NCBI GenBank assembly: GCA_030411725.1
Contig: MU839828.1
Location: 744,001 to 808,000, forward strand
Source: Echria macrotheca
Taxonomy: Eukaryota > Ascomycota > Sordariomycetes > Sordariales > Schizotheciaceae
Reading direction: 5' to 3'
Length of the DNA stretch: 64,000 nt
The notes beneath the pieces were generated by a model. The model saw only the letters and a list, made by a program, of their open reading frames with translations, did no database searches and was not told where the DNA came from. Each line of letters begins with the position of its first letter. The first letter of the stretch is position 1. Below, piece after piece: positions 12,091-24,462 of the stretch. The position numbers and the translations under genes are program-made.

Positions 12091-13245
12091 TCAGGAAGCC
12101 GAGCCTCCGTCCTCAACCGGAAGAGCACTACCCTCTCTTTCCTGCTCCGCTCTCCGAGCCTCCTGCCTTACCCGCGCCACCTCATTGTTCTTCCAAAAGC
12201 TCTCTTGCGAGTGACGCGATGTTTTCCACAGTCTGAAGTCGAGTGCGGGCAGAGGATGGGGCATCCGAGCCGGGGCTCCGCCCGACACGGTCACCATTCC
12301 CACCTGTATGCCGGTGGTTCCACTGCCTTTGTACGTGGTGTTTTCCTGTATTCGGTTTTGTTAGCCGCTGTGCTCTCCAAGCTGCTAAGGCTCTGGATTG
12401 ACATGACGAGTTGAATTATATCTCACCCGATTAAATCTTGTCCACTCCTTCTCGGTCGACACAGTGATCGACGGCACGCCCATCAGGGTCATCGGCGTCA
12501 CAATCAGCTTGGTATCACTCCCTATATCTTCCGACCCGAGTCGCTTCCTCAGCAGATCCATATGCATCGCCTCCAGGATGTCCTCCCGCCTCGACATCAG
12601 ATACGCGTGCATCGTGGTCAGGAAATCATGCACCGTCACGAACCCGCCCGGCGCGCCCGTCCCCTGGACAACGACCTCGCTCCCCTTCCCCGTGGGCCTC
12701 GCGACGCCGCAGCAGATCTGCACGGGCGGCTCCTCTTTACTCCTCTCCCAGTCCGGATCGTAATGCACCCGGTGCGTCGCCTCCCAGAAGGCCTCCCAGT
12801 TGTCCAGCGGGTCGACGGCCGGCCGGACCGAGGCCACGGGCTTGGTCGTGAATGGCGAAGCTGCGTACCTGTGCCATTTAGGCTTGCCCTGGTCGTCACT
12901 CCCCAGGAAGTACGGCTCCGGCATGTCCCGCGGGTCGAGTAGGTTGCCGTGGTCGACGACGGTAAAGGCCGTCTCGAGCGAGGGCGCGTCGAGCGTCCAG
13001 TGAATACGAAGCGCGTCGTCGGAGATCTGGACGTTGTCGTGACCGAAATCCCCGTTCTGCGCGACGTCGAGGGCGAGCTGGGCGTCGTAGGAGAGGAGTG
13101 TTGAGGGAAGCGGGTTGTTGTTGTTGTACGCCATGATCACGACTTGTTGTTGTTGTTGCCTCTTTGATGGCGGTGGTGAGGAGATGCTAGCACTACTGCC
13201 GAAAAGCGAAAGGAGTGAGATCCCGAGGCGTATAGTGAATCGCAT
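12091..13245 (-). CDS. Conserved-looking fungal protein of unknown function
   Basis: Two exons on the minus strand (13245-12427 and 12345-12091) with an 81-nt GT-AG intron at 12346-12426 give 357 residues. Without splicing the frame stops early; the intron has a CTAAC branch site and continues into a smooth frame ending in a charged helix (VARVRQEARRAEQERE). From the first ATG the protein begins with a hydrophobic stretch (RLGISLLSLFGSSASIS) that could be a signal peptide. An internal ATG at 13134 (MAYNNNN) is an equally plausible start and would give a cytosolic protein. The middle (WTLDAP, QICCGV, GGFVTVHDFLTTMH) vaguely recalls the DUF6699 fungal family, but I cannot assign it. It is the nearest gene downstream of the PKS; membership of that cluster is unproven. 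Confidence 0.7.
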
Positions 13246-13566
13246 GTTGGGTCTGTGGGAAGGTTCGGCGCACTGTCAGCGCAATAACAATGCCGACGGG
13301 TGACGGAAAGAGGACGGAACTGAAGCCGTCGTTCATAGTGGTGGTACGGTTGGTTTTCACACAACACCCCCTTGCAGTGGGGTCTTATTTCGGTCACTGG
13401 AGTTATGGTCAATATTAGAACAGAGACGGGAAGTTGGGCGAGCTTTCCTTCAGGGGCCCTTGTGATTCCCTGGGCGCAATATTGATTCTTGGATGTGACC
13501 CTGATAACAAAGGACCGGGGTTGGCAAACGGTCGCAGACAAGCTTAGCGCTAAACCTAGGAAAGCC

Positions 13567-13624
13567 GAAAAGAAAAAGAAAGAAGAAGAAAAAAAGAAGA
13601 AGAAAAAGAAAAGAAAGAAAAAAG
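13567..13624. repeat. Purine-rich GAA/AAAG low-complexity tract
   Basis: About 58 bases of almost pure A and G on the plus strand lie about 20 bp beyond the PKS stop codon, so they fall in the PKS 3' untranslated region as a pyrimidine tract. Confidence 0.8.
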
Positions 13625-13645
13625 CCGTTATTATACACAGTAAGC

Positions 13646-16600
13646 TCAAACAAGCAGCGCCGCATCGAGATGACAACTCTTGGCGGCCACAGCACGCGCA
13701 AGCCCATCCAGCGAGCTACTCTGCATGATATCAAAGATGGAGAGCTCAGCACCGGCCTTGAGCGCAAGCATATTGCGCAGCTCAACAGCGACGAGCGAGT
13801 CGACGCCGTACGCGGCCGGCGACTTCGTCGGGACCACCTCGTCCTCAGCAATCATAAAGATGTCGACCAGCTTCCTAGCGATGGCCGCGACGACCACGCC
13901 CGCGGCGTCGTCGAGCGTCGATGCGGCGGCGATGCCGGCCGCCAAGTCGCCGGCGGTCGCGGCGGCGGCCTTGGCTGTGTTCGCTCCGGTAGTATTACCC
14001 GCCGTCTCGCGGTACTCGAGCGTCGAGAATCGTCTGTCCCTTGCCAGCGCGGAGTCCTCGCGTCCGCTCATGGGTCCCGTGTTGATGCCCAGCATGACCT
14101 GGCCTGCGAATGGGGTTGTGATCGCGGATCCGATGGCCGAGAGGACGTCCTCCTCGGTGAGAGACATGAACCCGTGTCTCTGCAGCGTTTCGATCGTCTT
14201 CGAGGCGTCACCTTCGGCGAGGTAGCCCACTGACTTGACGATGCCTAGATCGATGGAGACACCCGGCAGCCCTTTGGTCAGACGGTGCTGGGCCAGTGCA
14301 TCCTGGAACGCACCGCCGGCCGAGTAGTTGCTCTGGCTGGCGAAGCCGAAAACGCCGATCAGCGAGGAGAGCATCACGTAGAAGTCCAGGTCCCCAGCGC
14401 CGCTGAAGTACTCGTGCAGGTTCCAGCTGCCGCGCAATTTCGGCCCAATGGCGGCCTCGTAGTCCTCGAGCGACATGTGCTCCAGGATCGAGTCCTAAAG
14501 TGTGTGTCAGTGTATGCCGCTCTAGCGATATCAACCCGGGAAGTCATACCTTCAGCTCCATACCTCCATGAACGACGCCCCGTATTGCTGGCCGGCCGCT
14601 CTCCTTGTAGACATCCAGTGACCGCCGAACCTGATCTTTATCGGAGACATCGCACGAAATACCCGTCACTGTGACGTCCGCAGCAAGATCCGCCAGCTCG
14701 CCTCGAAGTCGATCTGCCTTGCTCGTTTGCCCGGCGCTTCTCGACATGACGACCAGATTCCTCGCGCCGTGTTCGACAAGCCAGCGGCACACAGACCGGC
14801 CAATACCCCCAAATCCGCCAATGACCATGTACGACGCATCGGCACTGAGCTTTGCAGTGGGAGTACGCGGAACGACCTAGGTTGTATAAATGTCAGCACG
14901 CTATATACGGTTGTCATGAGGAGTGAGCATACCGGAACCAAGACGTCGGGCTCAACCGAGAGCACAATCTTGCCCATGTGCTTGCCAGCCTGCATCATGC
15001 GGAACGCCTTCTCAACATCCGAGATAGGATAGACGCTGACGGGGTTCACGGGGCTGATCTCCTTGTCCGCCACCAGCCTGACGATGTCCTTCATCACGCG
15101 GTTGGTGTGCATCGGCTTCCGTTCCCCGAGCGCAATAACGTCGATACTGGTGAACGAGACCGCGCGGGTGAAGGCCTCCATGGAAAGCGCACTGTCTTGT
15201 TCTAAATCACGTTTCCCCAGCTCGACGAACCTGCCGAACGGAGCGAGGCAGTTGAAGCTTTCCTGGAGCAGGTTGCCGGCGAGCGAGTTGAGCACCACAT
15301 CCACGCCCCTCCCCCGCGTCATCGACAAGACCCCAGCCGCAAAGGAGACGTCCCGGCTCGAGAAGACGTGGTCAGCAGGAATCCCAAAGTTCTTCATCAC
15401 AAACTGCCGCTTCTCCTCGGTACCAACAGTCACAAAAACCTCAGCCCCGACGCGCTGTGAAAGCATAATCGCCGCCTGCCCGACACCCCCAGTCGCCGCG
15501 TGTATCAGGACCGTCTCCCCCCTCTCGAGTCTCGCCGAGTCATACAGCGACACATACGCCGCAACATACTGCGTCGGAAGGGAAGCGGCCGTCTCGAACG
15601 ACATGTCATCCGGGATTTTGACCGCGCTCGTCCAGTGCACGCGCGTCCTGCTGCCGTAGTGCCCCCGTAGCAACATCGCCACCCGGTCGCCGACCCTGTG
15701 TCCGTTGGCCGCCGCCTCGGGTCCGACCCGCGTGATCACGCCGGCGCAGTCGTAGCCCATCACGCGCGACTTCAGCTGGCCCATGGCCACCATCACATCC
15801 CGAAAGTTCACGCCAAAGGCCTTGGGCGCGACCTCTACGAAGTCGTCGGGAAGCTTCTCCAGCGCGCTTGGGTCGTCGTCGAACGAGAGGGTGTCTAGGA
15901 GACCGGTGGTGCCGATGGTCAGTTTCAGGGGCCGGTCGTCCTGGAGGAACGGCTCGAGTTTGGGGGTTGTCCGGTCCGCACTGTCGTGGAACACAGCCTT
16001 GTTCCGCTCGGTATCCTTGAGATGTCTCGGCACGTGGATCGCCCCGGCGCGGTCGGCGAACTCGTAGTCATTGGTGTGGTTGTCGGTGGAGTAGTCGAAG
16101 AAGCTCTTGAACACATCGGTGATGGTCTGAATCGACGCGCTCGACCACACGGCCTGACCTGGATCTAGATCGAGGGTCCCAAGCCGCTTGCCGCTGTACT
16201 CCTGTCTGACGGATCGGAGAAAGCCAGACGCAAGGCTCGCAAGGGGCTCAGCGCACTCGACGGCGCCGCCGCGGGTGAGCCAGAGCAGGCCCTTGGACTT
16301 GGTGCAGATGGTCTTCAAGTTCTCGAACTGAGCTTGCGTTGCACCGCCAAGGACGGGTCTCGTCGGGTCGTCGACGAAGATGCACACTCGACCGTCGTCA
16401 ACCGCCGCGTCCTCCAGCGTCTGGATAGTCGGCACGGTGCACGTCAGGAGCCCAATCGAGACGCGGAGCTTGTCCAGCCAAATGTCCGGAACGCAGGCCG
16501 ACGACGCGGTGACGATGGAGACCTCGAAGTCGAGAGCTCTGGGAGGGCCCGTGGCGGTGGACGACATGACGCTGAAGGAGTAGAGCTCGTCGTCTTCGCA

Positions 16601-19600
16601 GTCGCGGACCTCGGTCTCGACGCCTCGGAATCCGCTTCGGTGGAGGACGCGGTCCCACATGGGAACCGTGAGCGAAGGACTAAACTTGCGCTCTTCTTCT
16701 TCGCCTGTAGAACGAAACTCGTCAGTATTTCTTTTAGAGAGATCTCGAGGTGCGAGAACGACTTACTCAGCCACCAGCCCTGGAGAAAGCCAAAAACGAA
16801 CTGGATGTCCAGCTGATCCTGCGTCGTCTCCATGAGGAACAACTTCCCCCCGGGTTTCAAGAGCCTCCGAACGTTCGCCATGGTGTTGTGCATGGACTTG
16901 GTCGCGTGGAGAACCTGACAGGCAATCACGACGTCGTACGTCCCCTCTTCGAACCCCTGCTCTACAGGGTCCCTTTCGATGTCGAGCTTCCTGTACCGCA
17001 TCACGTCCTTCCAGTCCTGGAATTTCTCCTTGGCGGCCTCGAAGAATCCCGAAGAGACGTCGGTGAAGTCGTACGAGAGCACGGCTGGCCCGTCGCCGGT
17101 TTTTTCCGTCGTCGTCGTCGTTGTTCCCAGCGCGTTCAGGACGTGGCGTGTCGCGCCGCCGGTTCCTCCCCCGATCTCGATCATCTTGGCCCGGGGGTGC
17201 TTGTGGGCAAAGTGCCGCACCAGCTCGGCGAGCTTCTCGTTCGCGCGCCCCCACTTCAGCCCGTCGATGTAGTACCTCGACAGCAGATTCTTCTCCAGCA
17301 TGAGCTCGAGCGCTGTGATCTCGCCCCGGAGGATCGACGCAATATGCGGGCCGAGCTTGCAGACCATCTCGCCGTTCGTGCTGTCCGTCCGGACCCTGTC
17401 CAGAAGCGCTGCCTTGTCCTTGGGCGTGACGCCGACCCATGAGCTGCTTTTTGGTCCCAGCTCGTTGGTCCGCGCGAGCTCGACCTGGAGCCACATCCAG
17501 ATGTAGAACTTCTTGTGGTACCACTCCAGTGCCGTGATGTCAGCGGCAGTAAGGTCTCGGAGTGCGTCGTAGATGTAGAGGAGACAGGCTTGGCGCAGGT
17601 CCATGAGGATCTCGGCCTCTTTGGCGGACAGCTCGCTGCCTAGCTGCTTTCGGAGAAAGGCCTCCTTCAGAAACGTAATATCGGGAGCCCACTTGGTAAC
17701 GGCGAATTTGTCCTTCTCCCAAGCCGCGGCATCTCGAGCAACGGCGTTGCCGATGGACTGACAGACGAAACCGTCAATGGAAATAACCGTGCCGTTGGTT
17801 GCGTCAGCAGTTCGAGATTCGTCGACAACGGCGACCTTTGTGGTCATGGATTGAGCGTCGAGATGCCCAAGGCTGCTGTATGCCTTGAGGGTATGCCCGG
17901 CCCTGGTCTCCATCCCATGCGCTATCCACAGCCTGCCGATGGATCTCGGGACCTTGGGGGCGTCTGCTTTGCTTCCAGCACCTGGAACGGCGGTGTACGC
18001 GGCCTGGAACGCCGAGTCTAGTGTTGTTGGGTGAACCACGTGCGGATGTTGATGGTTCTTCGGCATGGTGGCGGCTGAGTCGGCGATAGTGAAGCCTACC
18101 ATTGATTGTTTGTGGCGAGTCCGAATACTCGTGATGTTCCTGAAGATGGGGCCGTGGCAAATTCCGCTCTCTTGCAGCCCCCTGTAGATATCCTTGGGGT
18201 CGATGCGAACCCTGTAGTCTGCCTCGGTCGCTGGCTGGTCGAGACTGTGAGTTGAACTGATGCCGGCTTTGGCATACTGGACGGAGATGATCCCTCGGCA
18301 GTGGTCAGTCCATTGGTTATCACCGTTGACAGACTGCACTTGGAACTCAGTCCACCCAGTCGTCGAGATCATCTTCCCGTTGCAGGGACGAAGTTGAAGC
18401 TGAACTTCGATACCCTCGCTCGTTTCTGGTACCAGAAGGGCGTTGAGAATATCGATGTTGCGCAGCTCGTATCCCGCAATCTTGTCCCCCTCGTGATGTT
18501 GGGATGCTTGGAACAACATTCCCTCGATAGCCATGGCGATGTAACCAGCAGCCGGATACACGATATTGCTCTGCACAACATGATCCCGAACCCACGGCAT
18601 GTCGTTCACCCGAACAATGTGTCTCCAGGACGGAGCAGCAAGGTTGGTCCCTAGAGCCAGAGAGCCGAGGAGGTCGTGGGGAGCACCGATACGATGTCTG
18701 TGTGCCTTGTTGACCCGGGGCTCGATCCAGTGCTTTGTCTGGTGATTCCAAGGGTACTTGGGCAAATCTTGCAGGACCTTCAAGCCTTGGGTCCCGTACG
18801 GGAAGTTGACGGGGCCGATGTTGACGGGATACCCCTTTTGGAGCAAGGTACAGACCAAAGCATGCATCGTGTCGACCGCGCTCTGCTTCCTCACAAGACA
18901 GCTGGCGTAAGGTATGTTGATACCCCTGAATTCTGGCATTGTGAGAATGTCTTGGATGGGACCTGAAAGCGCGGCGTGAGGGCCGACCTCAATTACCATG
19001 TCGACAGCCGGCTCGCTATCCCCGGCAAAACACATGTTGCGGAAAGCCTCAACGAAGCGGACTCGGCCAGTGAGGCTGTGAACCCAGTGAGCGGGGCTGC
19101 CAATCTCTTCCACGGAGTCCATCCTCATTCCAGTTGACGGGGAGGAGAAGATGAAGTCGAGATGGTCCTTGGCAGGCCGAACTTTCTTGTCCATGGAGGC
19201 GTAGTAGGCCTCGGCGACCGCCTCCATGTGGTGGGAGTGCCATGCAGCGTCCACTTTGAGGCGCCGAGCGAAGATGTTCTCCCGCTTCAACAGTGCCTCG
19301 AGCTGGTCGAGTCCGGGAACGTCGCCAGATACCGTGATGCTGCTCGGGCTGTTTTCGCACGCAACGACAACCTGACCGTTTGTCACCTGAGAAAGGTACT
19401 CTTGGCTCCGGTCAACGCCGAGTCCAACAGCAACCATGCCGCCCTTTCTCGCCAGCTGGCGGTTCATGTCTGACGCAAGTCCGCCGCGCGCATAGACGAT
19501 AGCCATGGCAGAGGCAAGGTCCAGAGCCCCGGCAGCATAGGCCGCGGCAATCTCTCCGCTGGAGTGGCTGGTGACAGCGACGGGTGTGATACCCCATGAC

Positions 19601-21850
19601 TGAAGCAGGTGCGTCAAGGCAATCTGGACGGCGACGCAGACAGGCGTGCTATAATCCAGCTCGTTGACCTTGGAGGTTGCAGCGTCTCGGTTGAGCTCCT
19701 CTGGTGCTAGTTAGTACAACACACTCTAGAAAAAAGGGGCCGGAAGATTGGAGCGCTTACCGATCATGTTCCATGTCGCACCGAGACTTTTGAGATGTGC
19801 GTCACAGTCCATCAGTGCGGCCTTGAAGACCGGATAGACATCGATGAGTTCCCGTCCCATGGCCCACCACTGCGCGCCTTGACCGGTATAGACGAATCCC
19901 AACCTGGGCCGGCCAGTCGCCTTTGAGGGTTTTACTTTGCCAGAGTCGATGACTTTCGTGATATCTTCGATAGACTGTCCAGCAAGGGTGGATACCCATG
20001 CGAATCGGGACCGCCGATGTCCAAGGGTGTAGGCGAGGTTATCGAGGAACTCCGTCTCATCCGCTGGATCCGCGTCTCGAAGGTATTTGGCAAGGTTGAC
20101 CGTCATGGCTTGTGCTGACTTCTCGTCCTTGGCGCTCAGAATAAAAACTCGGGACCTAGGAAGGACCTCCGGTTCGCTGCTTGCTGTGGAATGGACCCCG
20201 TTGGTATGTCCGTTGACACCGTTGGTCCCGTTGGAGTGGCCATTGCTCTCCCCGTTAACCGCGGTACCGTTCTCGCCCAATAACTTTTGACTCAAGGCAA
20301 AACTGCGGTAGTCTTCAACGATGACGTGGGCGTTGGAACCTCCGTACCCGAAGTTGTTGATAGATGCTCGCCTCACCCCCTGATGTTCAGGCCAGGCTTC
20401 CAATTGGGTAGGGACCTAGAATGCCTATCAGTAAAGCCAACACAGTCCAGGTCGTAAAAAACGAACCTTGAGTTTCCACTCGTCTAGATGGAGTTTCTCG
20501 TTTGGCTTATCAAAGTTGATGCTAGGTGGGATTTGCCCCTTTTCGAGAGATAGAACCACCTTGATGACCGCTGCAACACCGCTTGCCGTCTCAGTGTGGC
20601 CGATGTTCGTCTTCACTGATCCGATTCGCAGTGGTTCGTCGGACGTTCTGCTATCCGCAAAAACTGACGCAATAGCCTTGACCTCGATAGGATCCCCCGT
20701 GGGAGTTCCGGTGCCGTGGGCCTCGAAGTAGGTTGTCTGTGCCGGATCGAGTCCTGCTCTCGCATAGCAGGACCTGATCAGGGCTTCCTGCGCTTCGCCG
20801 CTCGGCGTCGTAATGGTCTCTGTTCTCCCATCTTGATTGATTCCTGTGTCTCGAATGATGGCTCGAATGGGGTTACCGTCGCGAAGTGCGTCGTCTAGTC
20901 GCTTGAGAATGACGGTTGCTGATCCTTCACCACGGCCATAACCATTTGCGCGACTGTCAAAAGCGTATGACTTTCCATCTTTCGAGATTAATCTGCTGTC
21001 TTTTAGCGCTTGCGAACAGGAAGACTCGGGTGCACGTACGTCATAGAGGACATGGCCAGAAACATGTCAGGATTAAACATGACGTTAGCTCCCCCAACAA
21101 TCGACATGTCGCACTCGCCAGTCCGGAGACTCTGACACCCTTGGTGCAGGGCTGTTAGTGTCGTCGAACACCCGGTATCGACCGACATGCTCGGCCCGCG
21201 AAGGTCGAAGAAGTGAGACAGCCGGTTCGAAGCCATTGCCGCTCCGGTTCCCATGAGCAAGAATCTAGGGAGTGAGTCCGGGTCCTTGATCAGGCCTTCA
21301 TGATAGTCTCGAAAGAACGAGCCAGCGTAAACCGAGGTGTTGGAACCAGCAACATCCTGAAGTGTGATACCGGCTGCATCCGTTAGATTTGGTTTCGTGC
21401 AGGGAAAATGCTCAGCAGGTCTTACCACTTTCCAGGGCCTCGTATGTAGTCTCGAGCTGTAAGCGAAACTGGGGATCCAGGGCCTTCTTCTGTCAGAAGA
21501 TCTACTAGGTCGACTCGGAGGCAACAATACTCACCGCTGCCGTCTCGGCTGAGAGATTAAAGAAAGGGGCATCAAAGAGCCCAACGTCCTCCTTGAGGAA
21601 ATGCCCGCCCACTACATTCGTCTATCCACCCTGTCAGCTCCCCGGCACTCATGGTTTGACTCCCTCTTACCCCATTCAGCTTCTCGAAGTTTGGGTGAAA
21701 AACGCCGTCAAGATTAAACCGAGACTGTGGTATTTCCGACCAAGCACTTCGGCCCTCGGAGAGAAGCTTCCACAGCTTTTCGGGGTCATCGGCCTCGCCG
21801 GCGAAGCGACAACTCAGGCCAACGATGGCGATTGGGACACTGGGATCCAT
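13646..21850 (-). CDS. Highly reducing type I polyketide synthase (KS-AT-DH-MT-ER-KR-ACP)
   Basis: This iterative PKS condenses malonyl units and can C-methylate and fully reduce the chain. Ten exons join in phase to 2575 residues; introns are 21622-21670, 21490-21534, 21374-21425, 20993-21039, 20416-20466, 19701-19760, 16705-16766, 14877-14932, 14495-14549. Domains in order: KS with Cys179 in DTGCSTTL, plus EAHGTGT and NIGHTE histidines; AT with GQGAQW and SHSSGEI (Ser662); DH with His989 (WVRDH) and Asp1177 (TTLDSAF); C-methyltransferase with IEIGGGTGG at about 1457; ER with HAATGGVGQ at about 1995; KR with GGFGGIG and the Ser/Tyr pair near 2337 and 2350; ACP with GVDSL (Ser2526). All seven look active, and no thioesterase or reductase release domain follows. 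The start is the ATG at 21850; one 36 bases upstream is also in frame. The product is unknown. Its only tight partner is the divergent reductase-like gene at 23373. Confidence 0.95.
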
Positions 21851-23372
21851 GGAGGGCAGGTGTATTGGTGTGTTATGTCTCCGCACTCATTAGTCCGCCG
21901 GTACCAAATCTCTCCGGCCGTGCGGGCAAACTGCAGGGAGACTGTTGAAGCTCCTCGCTGTGGATGCAAAGAATGTCAACGATGACAGAGACGGAGGCAA
22001 TACTGGACGACGCAAAGCAGGTTTGAATGGACACGCAGGATATAAAGCGATTCGTACCGTGGAATCTCTCTGCAGGGCGAAATGCAATGTTACGCAGTCA
22101 AGTTGCTTCCTGCATGTGTCTGTGGCAGTACGATAACCAACCCCAGGGTTCACTGCCAAGTTCCACCTTGGAGTGTTACATCTCTTTCGAATCCGCCTTT
22201 CGCCATGCCGACCCGAGTTACTCCGGACCACAGAGTATGCGGATTACTCCGGATATAGAAATCGAGGTTGGCTTCATCTTGAGCCCCAGATGGACGAATG
22301 CAGACCGGGGTAGTATGTTTCAACCCCGCACCGGGATGAACCTCTCGAACTGGTGTTTCTCTTCAAGAGCGATAATCAAATCGCTTCAGAGTCTCGGGTG
22401 TTATCTTGCTCATGGCACGCTCCATCCCAGTAGGCCGGCCAGAAAATGCGGAGTGGTGAGACCCTTGAGTTCTCAGGGTTGCATTGTCCGGGTCGCTCCG
22501 TGAAGAAACTCCGGCCCCGCCCATAAAGTCCGGGCCGGGTCAAGACCCAATCGGAGACCTCATTGGTCTGCCCACTCGGTCCGGCGCTTCAATGCATGCC
22601 AAGAATTCGTCAGATGCGGATCAACGCCAAGGGCGGGAACGCCCGCGGGGTGCGGAAGCCATCACAAGCGGGACAAGGTGATGGTGAACTCACAAGACAA
22701 CCGTCGTTGAAGGTTCGAGTTGAGGGATCGACGACGACTCCAGACGTGGGGGAAGTGGCCGATGCCAGTTTGCATCTTCATCACCAACAGGGTAGTGTGA
22801 GAAACCGACATTAATGAGGACCTCAGTAAATCAAGAATGTTGAGTGTGATGAATACAGAATACCCGGAGGGGAGATGACGAGATGGAACCAGGTCTCGCC
22901 GAGGAAGATGATCAGAGGACCTGAGGTTGCGCGCAGGGCGTATCAGTGAGAAAGTACGCACAGTTTGCGGAGATTTTTGATCGAAACTAAAAATAAGCCA
23001 GTCATACCCCATGCTTCGGCGTTCCTTTCCTTCCCTTCTCGCTGATTTGGAACGCGTGCGGTTCGTCTTCGCAACGGAATTTCTTTTTCTCGCTCCTGCG
23101 TCTGACGGGATCGGCATAACTTCCGCTGTTCCTCCCGCCAACAGGCCCGACCGGGTCGGCGAACGCCGGCCATGGTCCTCTTTTTATGAAGCTGTCCCGC
23201 CCGCCCGGCGAGGAAACTCCAAGACTTCCCTCGCCAACCGGATCTTTTCTTCCCCATCGAGCCCACCACCACCACCTCGGCACGGGTCCGTCAGCTGGTC
23301 AGGGTCTCCCGTTCCCACCCACCCCCCATCCAGAGACAGAGATAAGGGCCTACCCATCTTGTGTGCGCCGAG
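21851..23372. promoter_or_regulatory. Divergent PKS/reductase promoter region
   Basis: This 1.5-kb stretch between two divergently transcribed genes has no supported ORF. It contains the ten-base word TTACTCCGGA twice in direct orientation (22218-22227 and 22244-22253), 26 bp apart and about 370 bp from the PKS start. The palindromic TCCGGA core is the sort of CGG-containing site that Zn2Cys6 proteins bind. Binding is inferred only. Confidence 0.35.
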
Positions 23373-24462
23373 ATGGTAAGTCTCGAGCAGGTCCGATCGT
23401 CTAATGGACGCATCGCCAGCGAGCTGCCTCCTGGCCTTGTCGCCGTGTTCCTGGGTGGGACGGGGGCCATCGGGGGGCTCGCCATGCGCCAGTTCGCCAG
23501 GCACACCGTCAGACCTCGCATCTACTTTCTCGGCCGGTCACAGACTGCGGGCGACCGTATCGTCGCCGAGCTCAAGCAGATCAACCCTGATGGCGATTAT
23601 TGCTTCATCCGGGCCGACATTTCCCTTTTGCGTACGGTAGACGATGTGTGTCGCGAGATCAGAGCGAGGGAGCACCATATCAATCTGCTGTTCTTGACGA
23701 CAGGCACGCTCGAGGCGGGGAAACGTAAAGCCTATCTGCCTGCTGGAGGCATGAGGACTGGAGCCAGCTAACGTTTTTCTCTTCTCAGATACGGAAGAGG
23801 GCATTGAGCTTCCCGTCGCCGTCATGTACTATTCTCGCATCCGATTCATCGTCAACCTCCTTCCGCTCCTCCAGCGAGCGCCATCCCTACGACGGGTTGT
23901 CAGCGTCCTCTGCGGCTCCAAGGAAGGCGAGGTCGACTTGCACAATCTCCCCGGTCGAGCGATGGGTCTGATGCACATGCGCGGCCATTTCGGGTCCATG
24001 ATGACGCTCGCTCTCGAGTCACTCGCGCTGGAGGCGCCAGATGTGGCCTTTATCCACGACTTCCCGGGCAGTGTGAGGACAGACATGGGTAGAGACGTCA
24101 GGAGGGCGTCGGTCATAATGATCAGGATCGTGTACAAAGTCATCGGGCCGCTCGTTTATGTTTCGGATGCCGAGGCCGGCGATCGTCACTTGTTCCTCTC
24201 GACAAGCGCGCGCTTCCCGCCAAGGCTGGTGGCCGACGGTGACAAGACGGCTGGAGTTACACTCTCCGATGGGATTAGCGTGTCGATAGGGTCCAACGGC
24301 AAAGAGGGAAGCGGTGTGTATTCGGTCAACTACGACGGGGAGCCGGCACCTCAGAAGGCGCTCGATATCCTTGTAAGGTTGAGAAGCCAGGATGTGGTGC
24401 GAAAGGTGTGGCAACACACGGAGGAAGTATTTACCGGGGCTACGGGTACTGCGTTCGTATGA
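23373..24462 (+). CDS. Short-chain dehydrogenase-like protein, PKS neighbour
   Basis: Two exons (intron 23725-23788) encode 341 residues. The N-terminus has a Rossmann-type nucleotide motif, FLGGTGAIGG, at about residues 30-39, then a typical beta-alpha pattern with LGRS and RADIS. After splicing comes VMYYSRIRFIVNLLPLL and RVVSVLCGSKEG, both familiar in a fungal SDR subgroup. The classic YxxxK catalytic pair is not visible at its expected place, where the sequence reads HFGSMMTLALES, so activity is uncertain. It is divergent from the PKS over a shared 1.5-kb promoter region, which suggests a tailoring or accessory role in the same pathway. The ATG at 23373 is the first in this frame. Confidence 0.82.

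Noticed and set aside
13489..13728. Lys/Glu-rich small ORF over the GAA tract.
   Set aside because: It is a translation of a purine microsatellite overlapping the PKS 3' end.
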